DNA from: Chitinophagaceae bacterium
Lineage (GTDB): Bacteria; Bacteroidota; Bacteroidia; Chitinophagales; Chitinophagaceae
DNA length: 64,000 bases
Reading direction: 5' to 3'
Assembly: GCA_016719165.1 (NCBI GenBank)
Contig: JADKAJ010000005.1
Span: forward strand, 1 to 64,000
Positions 27,424 to 35,774 of this stretch are shown here, in pieces (the stretch's first letter is position 1; each line of letters opens with the position of its first letter). A model generated the notes under the pieces. That model worked only from the letters and a program-made list of their open reading frames with translations. It was not told where the DNA came from and ran no database searches. Both the position numbers and the translations under genes were made by a program.

Positions 27424-27431
27424 CAAAAATA
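27424..27431 (-). promoter_or_regulatory. TAnnTTTG -7 element of the phosphorylase-dapF unit
   Basis: TATTTTTG on the minus strand, 35 bp before ATG 27388. Matches the Bacteroidota -7 consensus, but the region is A/T-rich and the call is weak. Confidence 0.3.
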
Positions 27432-27503
27432 TGCTTTATTTTCGCAGCGGTTTAAAAAATGGTTCGCTTTTCGTCGGTCGCTGACAAGCAGAATCAGAAA
27501 AAA

Positions 27504-27574
27504 GGTCCTGTGGCCGAGTGGCTAGGCAGAGCTCTGCAAAAGCTCCTACAGCGGTTCGAATCCGCTCGGGACCT
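27504..27574 (+). tRNA. tRNA-Cys (GCA)
   Basis: 71 nt cloverleaf. Acceptor GGTCCTG pairs with CGGGACC, with U73 as discriminator as usual for Cys. Anticodon stem GAGCT/AGCTC with loop CTGCAAA gives anticodon GCA; T-arm GCGG-TTCGAAT-CCGC. CCA is not encoded. The 3' end is repeated 28 kb downstream (55929-55942), marking it as an integration target. A hairpin (27576-27615) follows. Confidence 0.95.
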
Positions 27575-27577
27575 CAA
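27564..27577 (+). other. Left attachment-like repeat (tRNA-Cys 3' end)
   Basis: GCTCGGGACCTCAA, covering the last T-stem bases, the acceptor 3' strand, U73 and three flanking bases. Identical to 55929-55942. Confidence 0.6.
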
Positions 27578-27615
27578 GGGAAAGTAAGTCGTGTTTATGC
27601 GAAATACTTTCCCTT
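27576..27615 (+). terminator. Hairpin downstream of tRNA-Cys
   Basis: AAGGGAAAGTA (27576-27586) pairs perfectly with TACTTTCCCTT (27605-27615) over an 18-nt loop, followed by a pyrimidine/T-rich stretch. Probably the present tRNA terminator, supplied by the island side. The remaining 27616-27770 holds no recognisable gene. Confidence 0.5.
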
Positions 27616-27770
27616 CTTCTTTATATATCTTACCTGGCATGCAACTGCAATAATTCAGTCCCGGAGTATGCTAAAAATCAGTAAAGTCTTCAGCCAGGAA
27701 AATTAGTGATAAAAGTGAGCTGTGTAAGTTTTAAGTACAAGTCTCTCATCAGTAATGGGAGTAAAAAAGC

Positions 27771-28484
27771 TTACGATAAGTCAAATAACCTGGCAAAGTG
27801 ATTTTCTAAATGATTTCGCATACCATTTCTGAAATCTTCAGGTGTCCCATTTTCTAAAATACTCACCAGTTCCTTGTGCGAAACGAACATTTTTAACAAG
27901 GACTGTTTTTTCAACAATCCGCTGTTATGTACATAATCAAATACCGGCAATAACATTTTTTGAAACTTTTTTAATGTTTCATTACCCGTTATTTCATACA
28001 ACTTACCATGAAATGCAATTTCATGTTCAATATTGAATAAATGGTATTGTGTAGCCGGTGGCTCATCATCAACAATCTCATGTAATGCTTTCAGATCTTC
28101 TTTTGTAATACGATTGAAAAGTAGGTCGGCCATTCCTATTTCCAATACCAATCGTATTTCAAATACTTCTTTTAGTGTTTCCGGAGCAAGAATATGAGGG
28201 TTCATACTTTTACTCATATTACCAAACAAGTCCGGGCTCGTTATAACAGCACCTTTTTTCTTTTTTGATTCAATTAATCCCATCATTCTTAATCTAAGCA
28301 AGGCTTCTCTTATTACAGTTCTGCTAACTCCCAGCTTCTCTGCCAATTCCAGTTCCGTAGGAATTGAATCGCCGATTTTCAACTTCTGTTGTTGTAGTAA
28401 CTCTACGAGATTGGCTTCAACTTTATCTACTAGGCTCGTATTTTCTATGGATTTAAAAGTATCAGTAGTTGCCTTTTCCATCAT
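27771..28484 (-). CDS. GntR/FadR-type regulator of the sialic acid locus
   Basis: 237 aa. A winged HTH fills residues about 15-85 (GDSIPTELELAEKLGVSRTV, IREALLRLRMMGLIESKKKKG) and an all-helical FCD effector domain about 100-225 (EVFEIRLVLEIGMADLLFNR, FHGKLYEITGNETL). FCD members sense small acids and sugars; E. coli NanR, which controls sialic acid use, belongs to this type. It is divergent from susC with 172 bp between; two sites fitting the FadR-family operator form lie there. ATG 28484 or 28481 are both possible starts. Confidence 0.88.
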   Translation of the reverse strand: MMEKATTDTFKSIENTSLVDKVEANLVELLQQQKLKIGDSIPTELELAEKLGVSRTVIREALLRLRMMGLIESKKKKGAVITSPDLFGNMSKSMNPHILAPETLKEVFEIRLVLEIGMADLLFNRITKEDLKALHEIVDDEPPATQYHLFNIEHEIAFHGKLYEITGNETLKKFQKMLLPVFDYVHNSGLLKKQSLLKMFVSHKELVSILENGTPEDFRNGMRNHLENHFARLFDLS

Positions 28485-28489
28485 TAATA

Positions 28490-28498
28490 TGTATTACT
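28490..28498. promoter_or_regulatory. FadR-type operator candidate near the regulator start
   Basis: TGTATTACT fits the general FadR-subfamily half-site pattern yGTMnKACy. It lies 6 bp upstream of the regulator's start, suited to autorepression. Confidence 0.35.
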
Positions 28499-28583
28499 TA
28501 ATAAATTTTATAAAAGTAAGAAATTTTATTAAAAGATATTTATTACTTGATTATCAATTATATACGAAAATATTAAAAAAAAA

Positions 28584-28633
28584 TTTGGTTGGGGAAAATA
28601 AATGAATTTACCTTTATTATGTCATACATAATA
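28584..28633 (+). promoter_or_regulatory. susC promoter with overlapping palindromic operator
   Basis: A -33-like TTTG at 28584-28587 and a -7-like TACCTTTA at 28609-28616 are spaced 21 bp. The perfect 7+7 palindrome TATTATG-tcata-CATAATA (28615-28633), with core TGTCATACA near the FadR-type consensus, overlaps the -7 element and the expected start of transcription. Binding there would block the promoter until the effector (sialic acid or ManNAc-type sugar, inferred) is present. susC starts 23 bp further on. Confidence 0.45.
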
Positions 28634-28656
28634 CAAATAACAAATAAACTGCTGTT

Positions 28657-31600
28657 ATGAAATCTGCTTGTCTGAAGGGTTGGCTACTGATTGTTAGCTT
28701 TCTCATATCTGCGACAGTCTGGTCGCAAGTTCAAAAAATTTCTGGTAAGATAACGTCGAGTGATGATAACAAACCATTACCTGGTGTAAGTATCATCATT
28801 AAGGGAAAAACTGTCGGTACGCAAACAAATATCAATGGAGAATTTTCCATCGATGTCTCTCAAGGAGAAGTGCTTGTTTTTTCAATAACCGGGTTTACTA
28901 CCCGGGAGGTGAAAGTGGGCGCCAACACCACAATTGATTTATCACTTGAAACAAAAGTCAGTGAACTGGACGCTGTTGTTGTTACCGGCTATGGTACTCA
29001 AAAAAGAAAAGAGGTAACTGGTGCCGTTGTTACTGTTAACCCCAAAACTTTTGAACACAGTCCTTCTACAAATGTCGCCACTGTATTACAGGGAAATGCA
29101 CCAGGACTCAGGATCCAGCAACGGACCGGCCAGCCGGGAACCACTCCTGCAATTTCCTTTAGAGGAGGTACTGAATTTGGTGGTGGCGGTACGCCGCTCT
29201 TCATTGTGGATGGTGTAATCGTTCCCTCACTTTATGGATTAGATATTAATGATGTAGCAAGTATCGACCTGTTAAAAGATGCTGCCACTACGGCTATATA
29301 TGGGGCAAGAGCTGCTAATGGTGTTGTACTCGTTACTACCAAAAAAGGCAAAAAAGGAAAAGCACAGGTTACTTATTCCTTCAGTCACACTACAAACTTT
29401 GTCCGTACTAATCCTTCTGAATACCTGAGTGCTGCAGACTATATTCGGATGAACCGACTCGGAATCCAGGCCCGTTTCAGAGGCGACTCGTTGGATAACA
29501 ATATCAATGCTATGAATACAGATCGCAACCAGCTTTTAGGAGCCTGGGGTTGGGCTGTTAATACAGGCTGGAGATCTGCGGAAGGTTTGTACACCACACA
29601 GCTATTAAATAATCAGAATCGCCATTTGTTGAATAATGCCAGGTGGAAACTATTGGTAGATCCTAATCCTTTCAACACTTCTCAGTTAGACAGCATACTA
29701 TTTACAGATTTAAGTGCAAAGGAAAGAGAGGCTATGCTTCTACGGCAGGTAAATACTAAAGAACATAATATTAATTTTTCAGGTGCTAATGAGCAGGGAT
29801 CTTATGCATTGTCCCTGGGAACGGTGAAAGATAATGGTATGATAATAGGTTCTTTGCTGAAGCGGATTAACTTAAACTTTAACGGGGGGCTAAATGTTGG
29901 TCAAAACCTGAAAATAACAACCAATATTGGCGCATACAATGTAGAACAGGCTTTGCCCTATGGTCAATTTGGTAATGTTGACCCCGAAGGAGGAGCGGCA
30001 GGAGGTTTGTTGCAGCGTTTTGTAGGTGTTGCTCCAACAGTAAGATATGTAAACGATACTTCAGGTGCAATCTTACCTGGTCCAAATGATGTAACCCTGG
30101 GTAACCCTTTGTATTGGAGCAACCTGACTGTTAACAGTACCAACCAACAGCGTTTCTTAGGTGGTATTAATCTTGAATATACAGTGCTGCCATTCCTGAA
30201 AATACTGGCCAGCGGTTCCGGGTATTATCAATACACCAATAACAATTTTTTTACCAAGGCATATCAGCAGGGAAATGGTGGCGCTTTTAACACTAATCGG
30301 GCCGCCAGCTTTAACAATACAAAAACCACCCAATACACCACCAACGCTTTTTTGCAGTTTACTAAAAGCTTTAAGGGACACACTGTTACCGCATTAGCTG
30401 GTGGGGAGTTTTATGATTTTAAGAATTATGTAAACTCTGGTTTTTCACAAGGGGCACCAACCGATTTAATTCCCTGGCTCACGGCTTCTACTCCACCCAG
30501 TGTGCAGGGAACAACTATTGTGAACCCGGCAGGTGCTTCTTCTAATTTTAACCAATGGGAGAGAATTACATCCGCTATTGGAAGGGTAAACTATACTTAC
30601 AAAAACAGGTATCTTCTTACAGGTGTTGTAAGAGTTGATGGCTCCAGCAGACTTAAAAAAGGAAACTATTACGGAACATTTCCCGGTGTTTCTGTAGGAT
30701 GGAACCTGCACAACGAAAACTTTTACCAGGGGACTTTTATTTCAAAATATTTAAGCAGCGTAAAACCAAGAATAAGCTATGGTGTTAACGGAAATGTAAG
30801 CTCTCTTGGCTTTTTTGCAACCTCACAGGTATATAACAACGCCGGTACTTATAATGGCTTTGGTGGTACTTATGCCGGATCTTATATTAATTCCGATGTA
30901 AGATGGGAACGTACCAACAGTTTAAACTTTGGTGCTGACCTGGGATTTTTAAATGAGAGGATTACGTTAACTGCAGATTACTTTATCCGTAATGTATTTG
31001 ATAAACTTGCGGGATTAAATATTTCCTCACAAACAGGGTTTGGAAGTTTTACTACTAACCTTGGCCAGTTGCAAAACAAGGGTATAGAATTGGCAGTAAA
31101 TGCCAAAATAATTGAGTCCAAAAATGCTGATGGATTTAGCCTTGAAGCAGGGGTCAATTATTTTCATGTAAAAAGCTTTGCTAAAAAACTTCCCTTTAAT
31201 GGGTTGCCGGGCAACAGAACAAGTGGATTTTTTGTGTGGGATCCTAAAAACCCCGGACAACAGATGTATGTAAGAGGATTAGTGGAAGGTCAGCGTATAG
31301 GACTCGATGAAGTATGGGCTCCAAAGTGGGATGGAATTTATACCGATCTCTCTAAAATTACGGCTGATGCAAATGTCTACAATGCCTTTTTGCCTTATAC
31401 GAATAAGCGGATAAAGCAATTAGGAGACGCTCAGTGGCACCAGGTCAATAAAAATGATACCATTGACAGCCGCCAGTTTGTAAAGGTAGGTCGAACCACT
31501 CCTCAGCATATCGGTGGTTTTAATATAAGCAGTTCATTCAAAGGTCTTCGTTTGTATGCCGGGTTTGACTATGCTTTTGGTTTTGTAATTCTGAATAACC

Positions 31601-32007
31601 AGATTGTAAGAGGTCTTAGCCAGGTGCAGGGTTCTCAAAACTCAACAACAGACGTATTAAAAACCTGGTCACCTACTAATCCTAATGGCACAATGCCAAG
31701 GTATTATTGGGCTAACCAGGGAAGAAACTATGCAACAGATGCTAGTGGTAATAACCCTGCTGCCAATTTGTGGGAGAAAGGCGATTATGTGATGTTGAGG
31801 GAACTTACACTGGCCTATGACCTGTCATCACAAATTCTCAGCAGGTACCTGGGTAACAGGTTAAAAGGACTGAGTGTAAATGTAACCGGAACCAATCTTG
31901 TTTATTTCTCAGGCTACAGCGGCAATTTTCCGGAAGTGGGCGGATTTGACCAGGGTAAATTCCCGTTGCCGAAACGGCTTACAATTGGCGTACGGGTGAT
32001 CTTATAA
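28657..32007 (+). CDS. SusC-type TonB-dependent outer-membrane transporter
   Basis: 1116 aa. Signal peptide 1-23 (ending TVWSQ), carboxypeptidase-like/CNA_B domain 26-100 (ISGKITSSDDNKPLPGVSI), TonB-box/plug start ELDAVVVTGYGTQKRKEVTG, plug up to about 235 (IYGARAANGVVLVTTKKGKKG), then a 22-strand barrel to the C-terminal Phe-less end RLTIGVRVIL. Takes up oligosaccharides captured by SusD, energised by TonB-ExbBD. First gene of the nan locus; its SusD partner starts 31 bp after its stop. The substrate is inferred from the neighbours as sialylated/mucin-type glycans. Confidence 0.95.
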   Translation: MKSACLKGWLLIVSFLISATVWSQVQKISGKITSSDDNKPLPGVSIIIKGKTVGTQTNINGEFSIDVSQGEVLVFSITGFTTREVKVGANTTIDLSLETKVSELDAVVVTGYGTQKRKEVTGAVVTVNPKTFEHSPSTNVATVLQGNAPGLRIQQRTGQPGTTPAISFRGGTEFGGGGTPLFIVDGVIVPSLYGLDINDVASIDLLKDAATTAIYGARAANGVVLVTTKKGKKGKAQVTYSFSHTTNFVRTNPSEYLSAADYIRMNRLGIQARFRGDSLDNNINAMNTDRNQLLGAWGWAVNTGWRSAEGLYTTQLLNNQNRHLLNNARWKLLVDPNPFNTSQLDSILFTDLSAKEREAMLLRQVNTKEHNINFSGANEQGSYALSLGTVKDNGMIIGSLLKRINLNFNGGLNVGQNLKITTNIGAYNVEQALPYGQFGNVDPEGGAAGGLLQRFVGVAPTVRYVNDTSGAILPGPNDVTLGNPLYWSNLTVNSTNQQRFLGGINLEYTVLPFLKILASGSGYYQYTNNNFFTKAYQQGNGGAFNTNRAASFNNTKTTQYTTNAFLQFTKSFKGHTVTALAGGEFYDFKNYVNSGFSQGAPTDLIPWLTASTPPSVQGTTIVNPAGASSNFNQWERITSAIGRVNYTYKNRYLLTGVVRVDGSSRLKKGNYYGTFPGVSVGWNLHNENFYQGTFISKYLSSVKPRISYGVNGNVSSLGFFATSQVYNNAGTYNGFGGTYAGSYINSDVRWERTNSLNFGADLGFLNERITLTADYFIRNVFDKLAGLNISSQTGFGSFTTNLGQLQNKGIELAVNAKIIESKNADGFSLEAGVNYFHVKSFAKKLPFNGLPGNRTSGFFVWDPKNPGQQMYVRGLVEGQRIGLDEVWAPKWDGIYTDLSKITADANVYNAFLPYTNKRIKQLGDAQWHQVNKNDTIDSRQFVKVGRTTPQHIGGFNISSSFKGLRLYAGFDYAFGFVILNNQIVRGLSQVQGSQNSTTDVLKTWSPTNPNGTMPRYYWANQGRNYATDASGNNPAANLWEKGDYVMLRELTLAYDLSSQILSRYLGNRLKGLSVNVTGTNLVYFSGYSGNFPEVGGFDQGKFPLPKRLTIGVRVIL

Positions 32008-32037
32008 TTGCTTATTCAACACAAAAAACTTCTTGAA

Positions 32038-33564
32038 ATGAAACACAATAAATTTTTAATACTAACTGGAGCATTCTTGTTAATGTTGAGTGTTCTCTCT
32101 TGCACCAAAAAATTGGATGAGGTAGTTCCACAGGATACTATCAGCAAAGACCAGGCATTAAAAGATCCTAATGCCGCCAGGACATTGTATCATGGTGTAT
32201 ATGGCTTATTCAGGTCTTACAGTGGTACATTTTTCCAGTTGGGGGAAATGCGTTCAGATATTTGGGTTGATGGACTTTTTACCGAATCTGTAGATGGAGG
32301 ATTACAGAATCTATACAGGCACAATATCAGTACATTGAATGTGCCTTTTACCAACTGGGGTGGCTTTTATAACCTGATTTACAATTTTAATAATGTTATT
32401 AAAATAATTCCGCAAACACCATTGCCGGATGCTGAAAAAACCAGGATACTTGCTGAAGTATATGGCCTAAGGGCTTATGTTTATTACACCATGCTCAAGA
32501 CTTGGGGTGCAGTTCCTTTAAATACTGAGCCGGTTGAAACAATTAATAATACCGCTGAAACGTATAAGCCTCGCACCGCTGCTGATTCAATTATGATACA
32601 GATTAAAAGTGATATTGAACAATCACTTCAGTTATTTGGTTCTGCAAATACCTTATCCACTGCCAAAAGGGTTTACTGGAGCAGGGTAGCTTCTCTTGTT
32701 TTAAAAGGAGATGTGTTTATATGGTCTGGTACCCACATGGGAGGTGGTACTACCGATTTGACAACTGCGAAAAATGCTTTGCAGGAAGTCAGAGATCTGC
32801 AGGGCTCTTCATTAGGCCTTCAGGCTAATTATGCTCATATTTTTGACCCGACCAGAAAAGTAAACAACAGTGAGATAATATTCGCTATTAACTATGAATT
32901 GCAGCAGGCGCAGAATGGTATTTTTGGTAGTTTTTTAGTGAATTCAATTCAGGCCGGTACTTTGTCTTTTACACAGGCCCCCACACCTACAGTGTCTTCT
33001 GTTTATCCTTACGTAAATAGTGCTAACAGGGTGGGTATGAACCAGGCCATGATTAACCGGCTTACTGCCCTGCCTGCTGACCAACGAATCAGCAATACTT
33101 TCCGGGTCATGTATTCTACTGCACCTCCTCATGCTATCAGGGGTATTTTGCTAACAAAGTACATTGGAACAACAGCGGGAACTTCTCAAATCTATAATAA
33201 TGATTATCCCATTTACCGGTATGCCGATGTATTGTTATTACTAGCAGAAGCAAAAGCCAAGTTGGGAGAAGATCCTTCTGCAGAAATCAATGCCATCCGC
33301 TTAAGGGCATATGGTGCAGGTTATACACCTTATGTAAATGGAAGTATTACGGAAAACATGAATGCCATTTTGGAAGAATATCTGAAAGAATTTATTGCGG
33401 AGGGGAAACGCTGGTGGGCATTAAGAAGGGCAGGTGATTCGTATGTTTATGCGAATTTGAACCCAACCTATTTTTCGCCGGCTAGTACAGCTAAGTTTTT
33501 ATTACCGCTTTCTCAGGGTATGTTAACTGCTGATCCTTTGCTTACTCAAACATCCGGGTATTAA
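32038..33564 (+). CDS. SusD-type glycan-binding lipoprotein
   Basis: 508 aa from ATG 32038 (the longer frame starts inside the spacer). Lipoprotein signal with lipobox LSVLSC (Cys near residue 22), then the SusD/RagB TPR-like fold: FNNVIKIIPQTPLPDAEKTRILAEVYGLRAYVYYTMLKTWGAVPL and C-terminal YADVLLLLAEAKAKLGEDPS, FIAEGKRWWALRRAGDSYVY. Forms the lid over SusC at the outer surface. Followed by a hairpin and nanA. Confidence 0.95.
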   Translation: MKHNKFLILTGAFLLMLSVLSCTKKLDEVVPQDTISKDQALKDPNAARTLYHGVYGLFRSYSGTFFQLGEMRSDIWVDGLFTESVDGGLQNLYRHNISTLNVPFTNWGGFYNLIYNFNNVIKIIPQTPLPDAEKTRILAEVYGLRAYVYYTMLKTWGAVPLNTEPVETINNTAETYKPRTAADSIMIQIKSDIEQSLQLFGSANTLSTAKRVYWSRVASLVLKGDVFIWSGTHMGGGTTDLTTAKNALQEVRDLQGSSLGLQANYAHIFDPTRKVNNSEIIFAINYELQQAQNGIFGSFLVNSIQAGTLSFTQAPTPTVSSVYPYVNSANRVGMNQAMINRLTALPADQRISNTFRVMYSTAPPHAIRGILLTKYIGTTAGTSQIYNNDYPIYRYADVLLLLAEAKAKLGEDPSAEINAIRLRAYGAGYTPYVNGSITENMNAILEEYLKEFIAEGKRWWALRRAGDSYVYANLNPTYFSPASTAKFLLPLSQGMLTADPLLTQTSGY

Positions 33565-33607
33565 ATTCTGTTTTCTCATAAGCAGGCATAAGCAGTAGTT
33601 TTGGTGA

Positions 33608-33633
33608 ACAAGGGGTAGTAAAATACCCCTTGT
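33608..33633 (+). terminator. Intercistronic stem-loop between susD and nanA
   Basis: ACAAGGGGTA (33608-33617) and TACCCCTTGT (33624-33633) form a perfect 10 bp stem with loop GTAAAA. No strong T tract follows, so it may be a partial terminator or an mRNA-stabilising element setting susCD expression above the catabolic genes. Confidence 0.5.
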
Positions 33634-33658
33634 ATTTCTCTACTTAAACAAAAGTAAA

Positions 33659-34606
33659 ATGGTCCGACAACATTTACAGGGGCTTATAGCTGCCCCATTT
33701 ACACCCATGCATAGTGATGGCTCACTGAATCCCGGGTTAATACCGCTTTACTATTCGATGTTGAAATCAAATGGCATCAAGGGTGCTTTTATTTGCGGTT
33801 CCACCGGTGAAGGGGTCTCACTGACAATCAATGAAAAGAAAGCAATTGCTGAAGCTTGGGCTGCCTGTACCAGGGAAGATAGCGACTTTCTTGTTATGCC
33901 ATTGTTAGGCGGCACTTGTCTTGCTGATTGCAAAGAGCTGGCATTGCATGCAAGGGAAATTGGGTTGGATGCAGTTTCCTTTACAGCGCCATTTTACTTT
34001 AAACCGGCGAATGTTGAAATGCTGGCACAATGTTGCGCTGAAGTTGCTTCCATGGTTCCGGGTATGCCATTTTATTATTATCATATCCCGGTACTGACAG
34101 GTGTTGGTTTTACAATGTTTGATTTGCTAAAAGCAATAGACGGAAGAATACCCAATTTTGCAGGAATAAAATATACCCATGAAGATTTTATGGATTTTCT
34201 TTCCTGTATAAATTTTGAAAATGGTAAATATGATATGCTATGGGGCAGGGATGAAAATATGTTGCCGGCATTAGCTCTTGGCGCAAAAGCCGCTGTGGGC
34301 AGCACCTATAATTATGCAGCACCATTATATTACGATCTGATTGATGCTTATAACACCGGCGATTTAGCCAAAGCACAATTCCTGCAGCAGCAATCTATTG
34401 ATATGATTCGCTTACTTGGTAAATATGGTGGCATAGCAACCGGCAAAGCGTTTATGAAATTAATCAATCTGGACTGTGGTGATTTTCGGTTACCTGTTAA
34501 AAATATGAATAGTGCCGAGTTTGAATCGTTTAAAAAGGAAACAGCGCAGCTTGGGTTCAGTACTTTCTGTTCGGCTATACCCGTTGACTCAACAGCAATT
34601 AATTAA
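33659..34606 (+). CDS. nanA: N-acetylneuraminate lyase
   Basis: 315 aa TIM-barrel of the DHDPS/NAL family. GLIAAPFTPMHSDGSLN, GSTGEGVSLT (carboxylate-binding loop), FYYYHIP with the catalytic Tyr, and Schiff-base Lys171 in FAGIKYTHEDF. Cleaves Neu5Ac to ManNAc and pyruvate. NAL is preferred to dihydrodipicolinate synthase because of the YYYHIP/GIKYTHED pair and the surrounding sialidase, mutarotase, transporter and epimerase genes. A family member with another 2-keto acid substrate is not excluded by sequence alone. Confidence 0.9.
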   Translation: MVRQHLQGLIAAPFTPMHSDGSLNPGLIPLYYSMLKSNGIKGAFICGSTGEGVSLTINEKKAIAEAWAACTREDSDFLVMPLLGGTCLADCKELALHAREIGLDAVSFTAPFYFKPANVEMLAQCCAEVASMVPGMPFYYYHIPVLTGVGFTMFDLLKAIDGRIPNFAGIKYTHEDFMDFLSCINFENGKYDMLWGRDENMLPALALGAKAAVGSTYNYAAPLYYDLIDAYNTGDLAKAQFLQQQSIDMIRLLGKYGGIATGKAFMKLINLDCGDFRLPVKNMNSAEFESFKKETAQLGFSTFCSAIPVDSTAIN

Positions 34607-34607
34607 A

Positions 34608-35774
34608 ATGTTCCGTTTGAAAATATCTGTTATTGTAAAACTTATGTTTTTAACTATTCCGGCAGTAGCACAAAAAAACCCCAACCTTTTATTAAAATGG
34701 AAAATTGTTGGCGAATTGCCTGCCGATAGTGGGCAGCAAATTTCACTGGGTGTTGCAGGTCCGGTTACTGGTTATCACAAAAATGTATTATTTATTGCGG
34801 GTGGGGCCAACTTCCCCGCAGGAATGCCATGGGAAGGGGGGGTAAAGAAATTTTATACTACCGTTAATGTTTATTTTAAGAAGCGGCATAAACTAAAGTT
34901 ATCATCCCAATCATTTTCACTCCCTTACTCAATTGCCTACGTTGCTAGTTGTTCTACGCCTTTTGGTGTTTTGTATGCCGGTGGCGAAAGTGAAAAAGGT
35001 ATAAGTGATAAAGTATGGCTGATGATATGGGATGACAGGGCCGGGGAAATCCTTTTCAAGTCGCTGCCAGTTCTTCCGGTGGCAGTAAGCAATGCTTCAG
35101 CAATATTGAATGGCACTACTGTATTTATAGCAGGGGGTGAAACCGCAGCTCACACAACATCTCAATTGCTTGCCTTAGACCTGGTCAACATCCAAGCAGG
35201 CTGGAATAAACTGGCTGATATCCCTCAGCCTGTATCTCATACAGTAGTAACAGCAATACCTGGTAAAACAGGCGATAAAATATTTTTATGCGGTGGCAGA
35301 AAGAAAAATAACAGTGGCATCAGTGATTTTTACAATAGTGTTTTTGTATATGATGTAATCACAAACACCTGGGAAGAAAAAAAGGGATTGCCCTATGCGT
35401 TAAGTGCGGGAACAGGAATAGTATGCGATGCAGAAAATATACTTCTGTTTGGAGGAGATAAGGGAATCGTTTTTCATAAGACAGAGACACTGATAGCCGC
35501 AATCAATGCGGAAAAAGACCCGGTAAAAAAGCAGGAGCTAATCCAGGAAAAAAATAAGCTCCAATCAGAACATCCCGGGTTTAGCAATGAAGTTTTGATA
35601 TATAATATTGAGAATGATGCCTGGAATATTGCCGGCACCATTCCGTTTGATACACCTGTTACCACTACTGCCGTACAATGGAAATCAGGGATCATTATTC
35701 CGTCAGGGGAAATAAAGGCTGGCGTTCGTTCGCCCAATATACTGGGGGTAAAAATTTTACAAAAGAATAAATGA
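34608..35774 (+). CDS. nanM: Kelch-repeat N-acetylneuraminate mutarotase-like protein
   Basis: 388 aa from ATG 34608, right after the nanA stop. Signal peptide about 1-22 (LKISVIVKLMFLTIPAVAQ), then six-bladed kelch repeats with glycine pairs (LFIAGGANFPAGMPWEGG, VFIAGGETAAH, IFLCGGRKKNNSGISDFYN, ILLFGGDKG). The PAGMPWEGG segment is characteristic of NanM, which speeds alpha-to-beta conversion of released sialic acid in the periplasm. It overlaps the transporter start by 4 bp (ATGA). Confidence 0.85.
   Translation: MFRLKISVIVKLMFLTIPAVAQKNPNLLLKWKIVGELPADSGQQISLGVAGPVTGYHKNVLFIAGGANFPAGMPWEGGVKKFYTTVNVYFKKRHKLKLSSQSFSLPYSIAYVASCSTPFGVLYAGGESEKGISDKVWLMIWDDRAGEILFKSLPVLPVAVSNASAILNGTTVFIAGGETAAHTTSQLLALDLVNIQAGWNKLADIPQPVSHTVVTAIPGKTGDKIFLCGGRKKNNSGISDFYNSVFVYDVITNTWEEKKGLPYALSAGTGIVCDAENILLFGGDKGIVFHKTETLIAAINAEKDPVKKQELIQEKNKLQSEHPGFSNEVLIYNIENDAWNIAGTIPFDTPVTTTAVQWKSGIIIPSGEIKAGVRSPNILGVKILQKNK

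Noticed and set aside
33659..34606. Dihydrodipicolinate synthase (dapA)
   Set aside because: Motifs and gene context (sialidase, NanM, AGE epimerase) favour sialic acid lyase; dapF is elsewhere and not linked.
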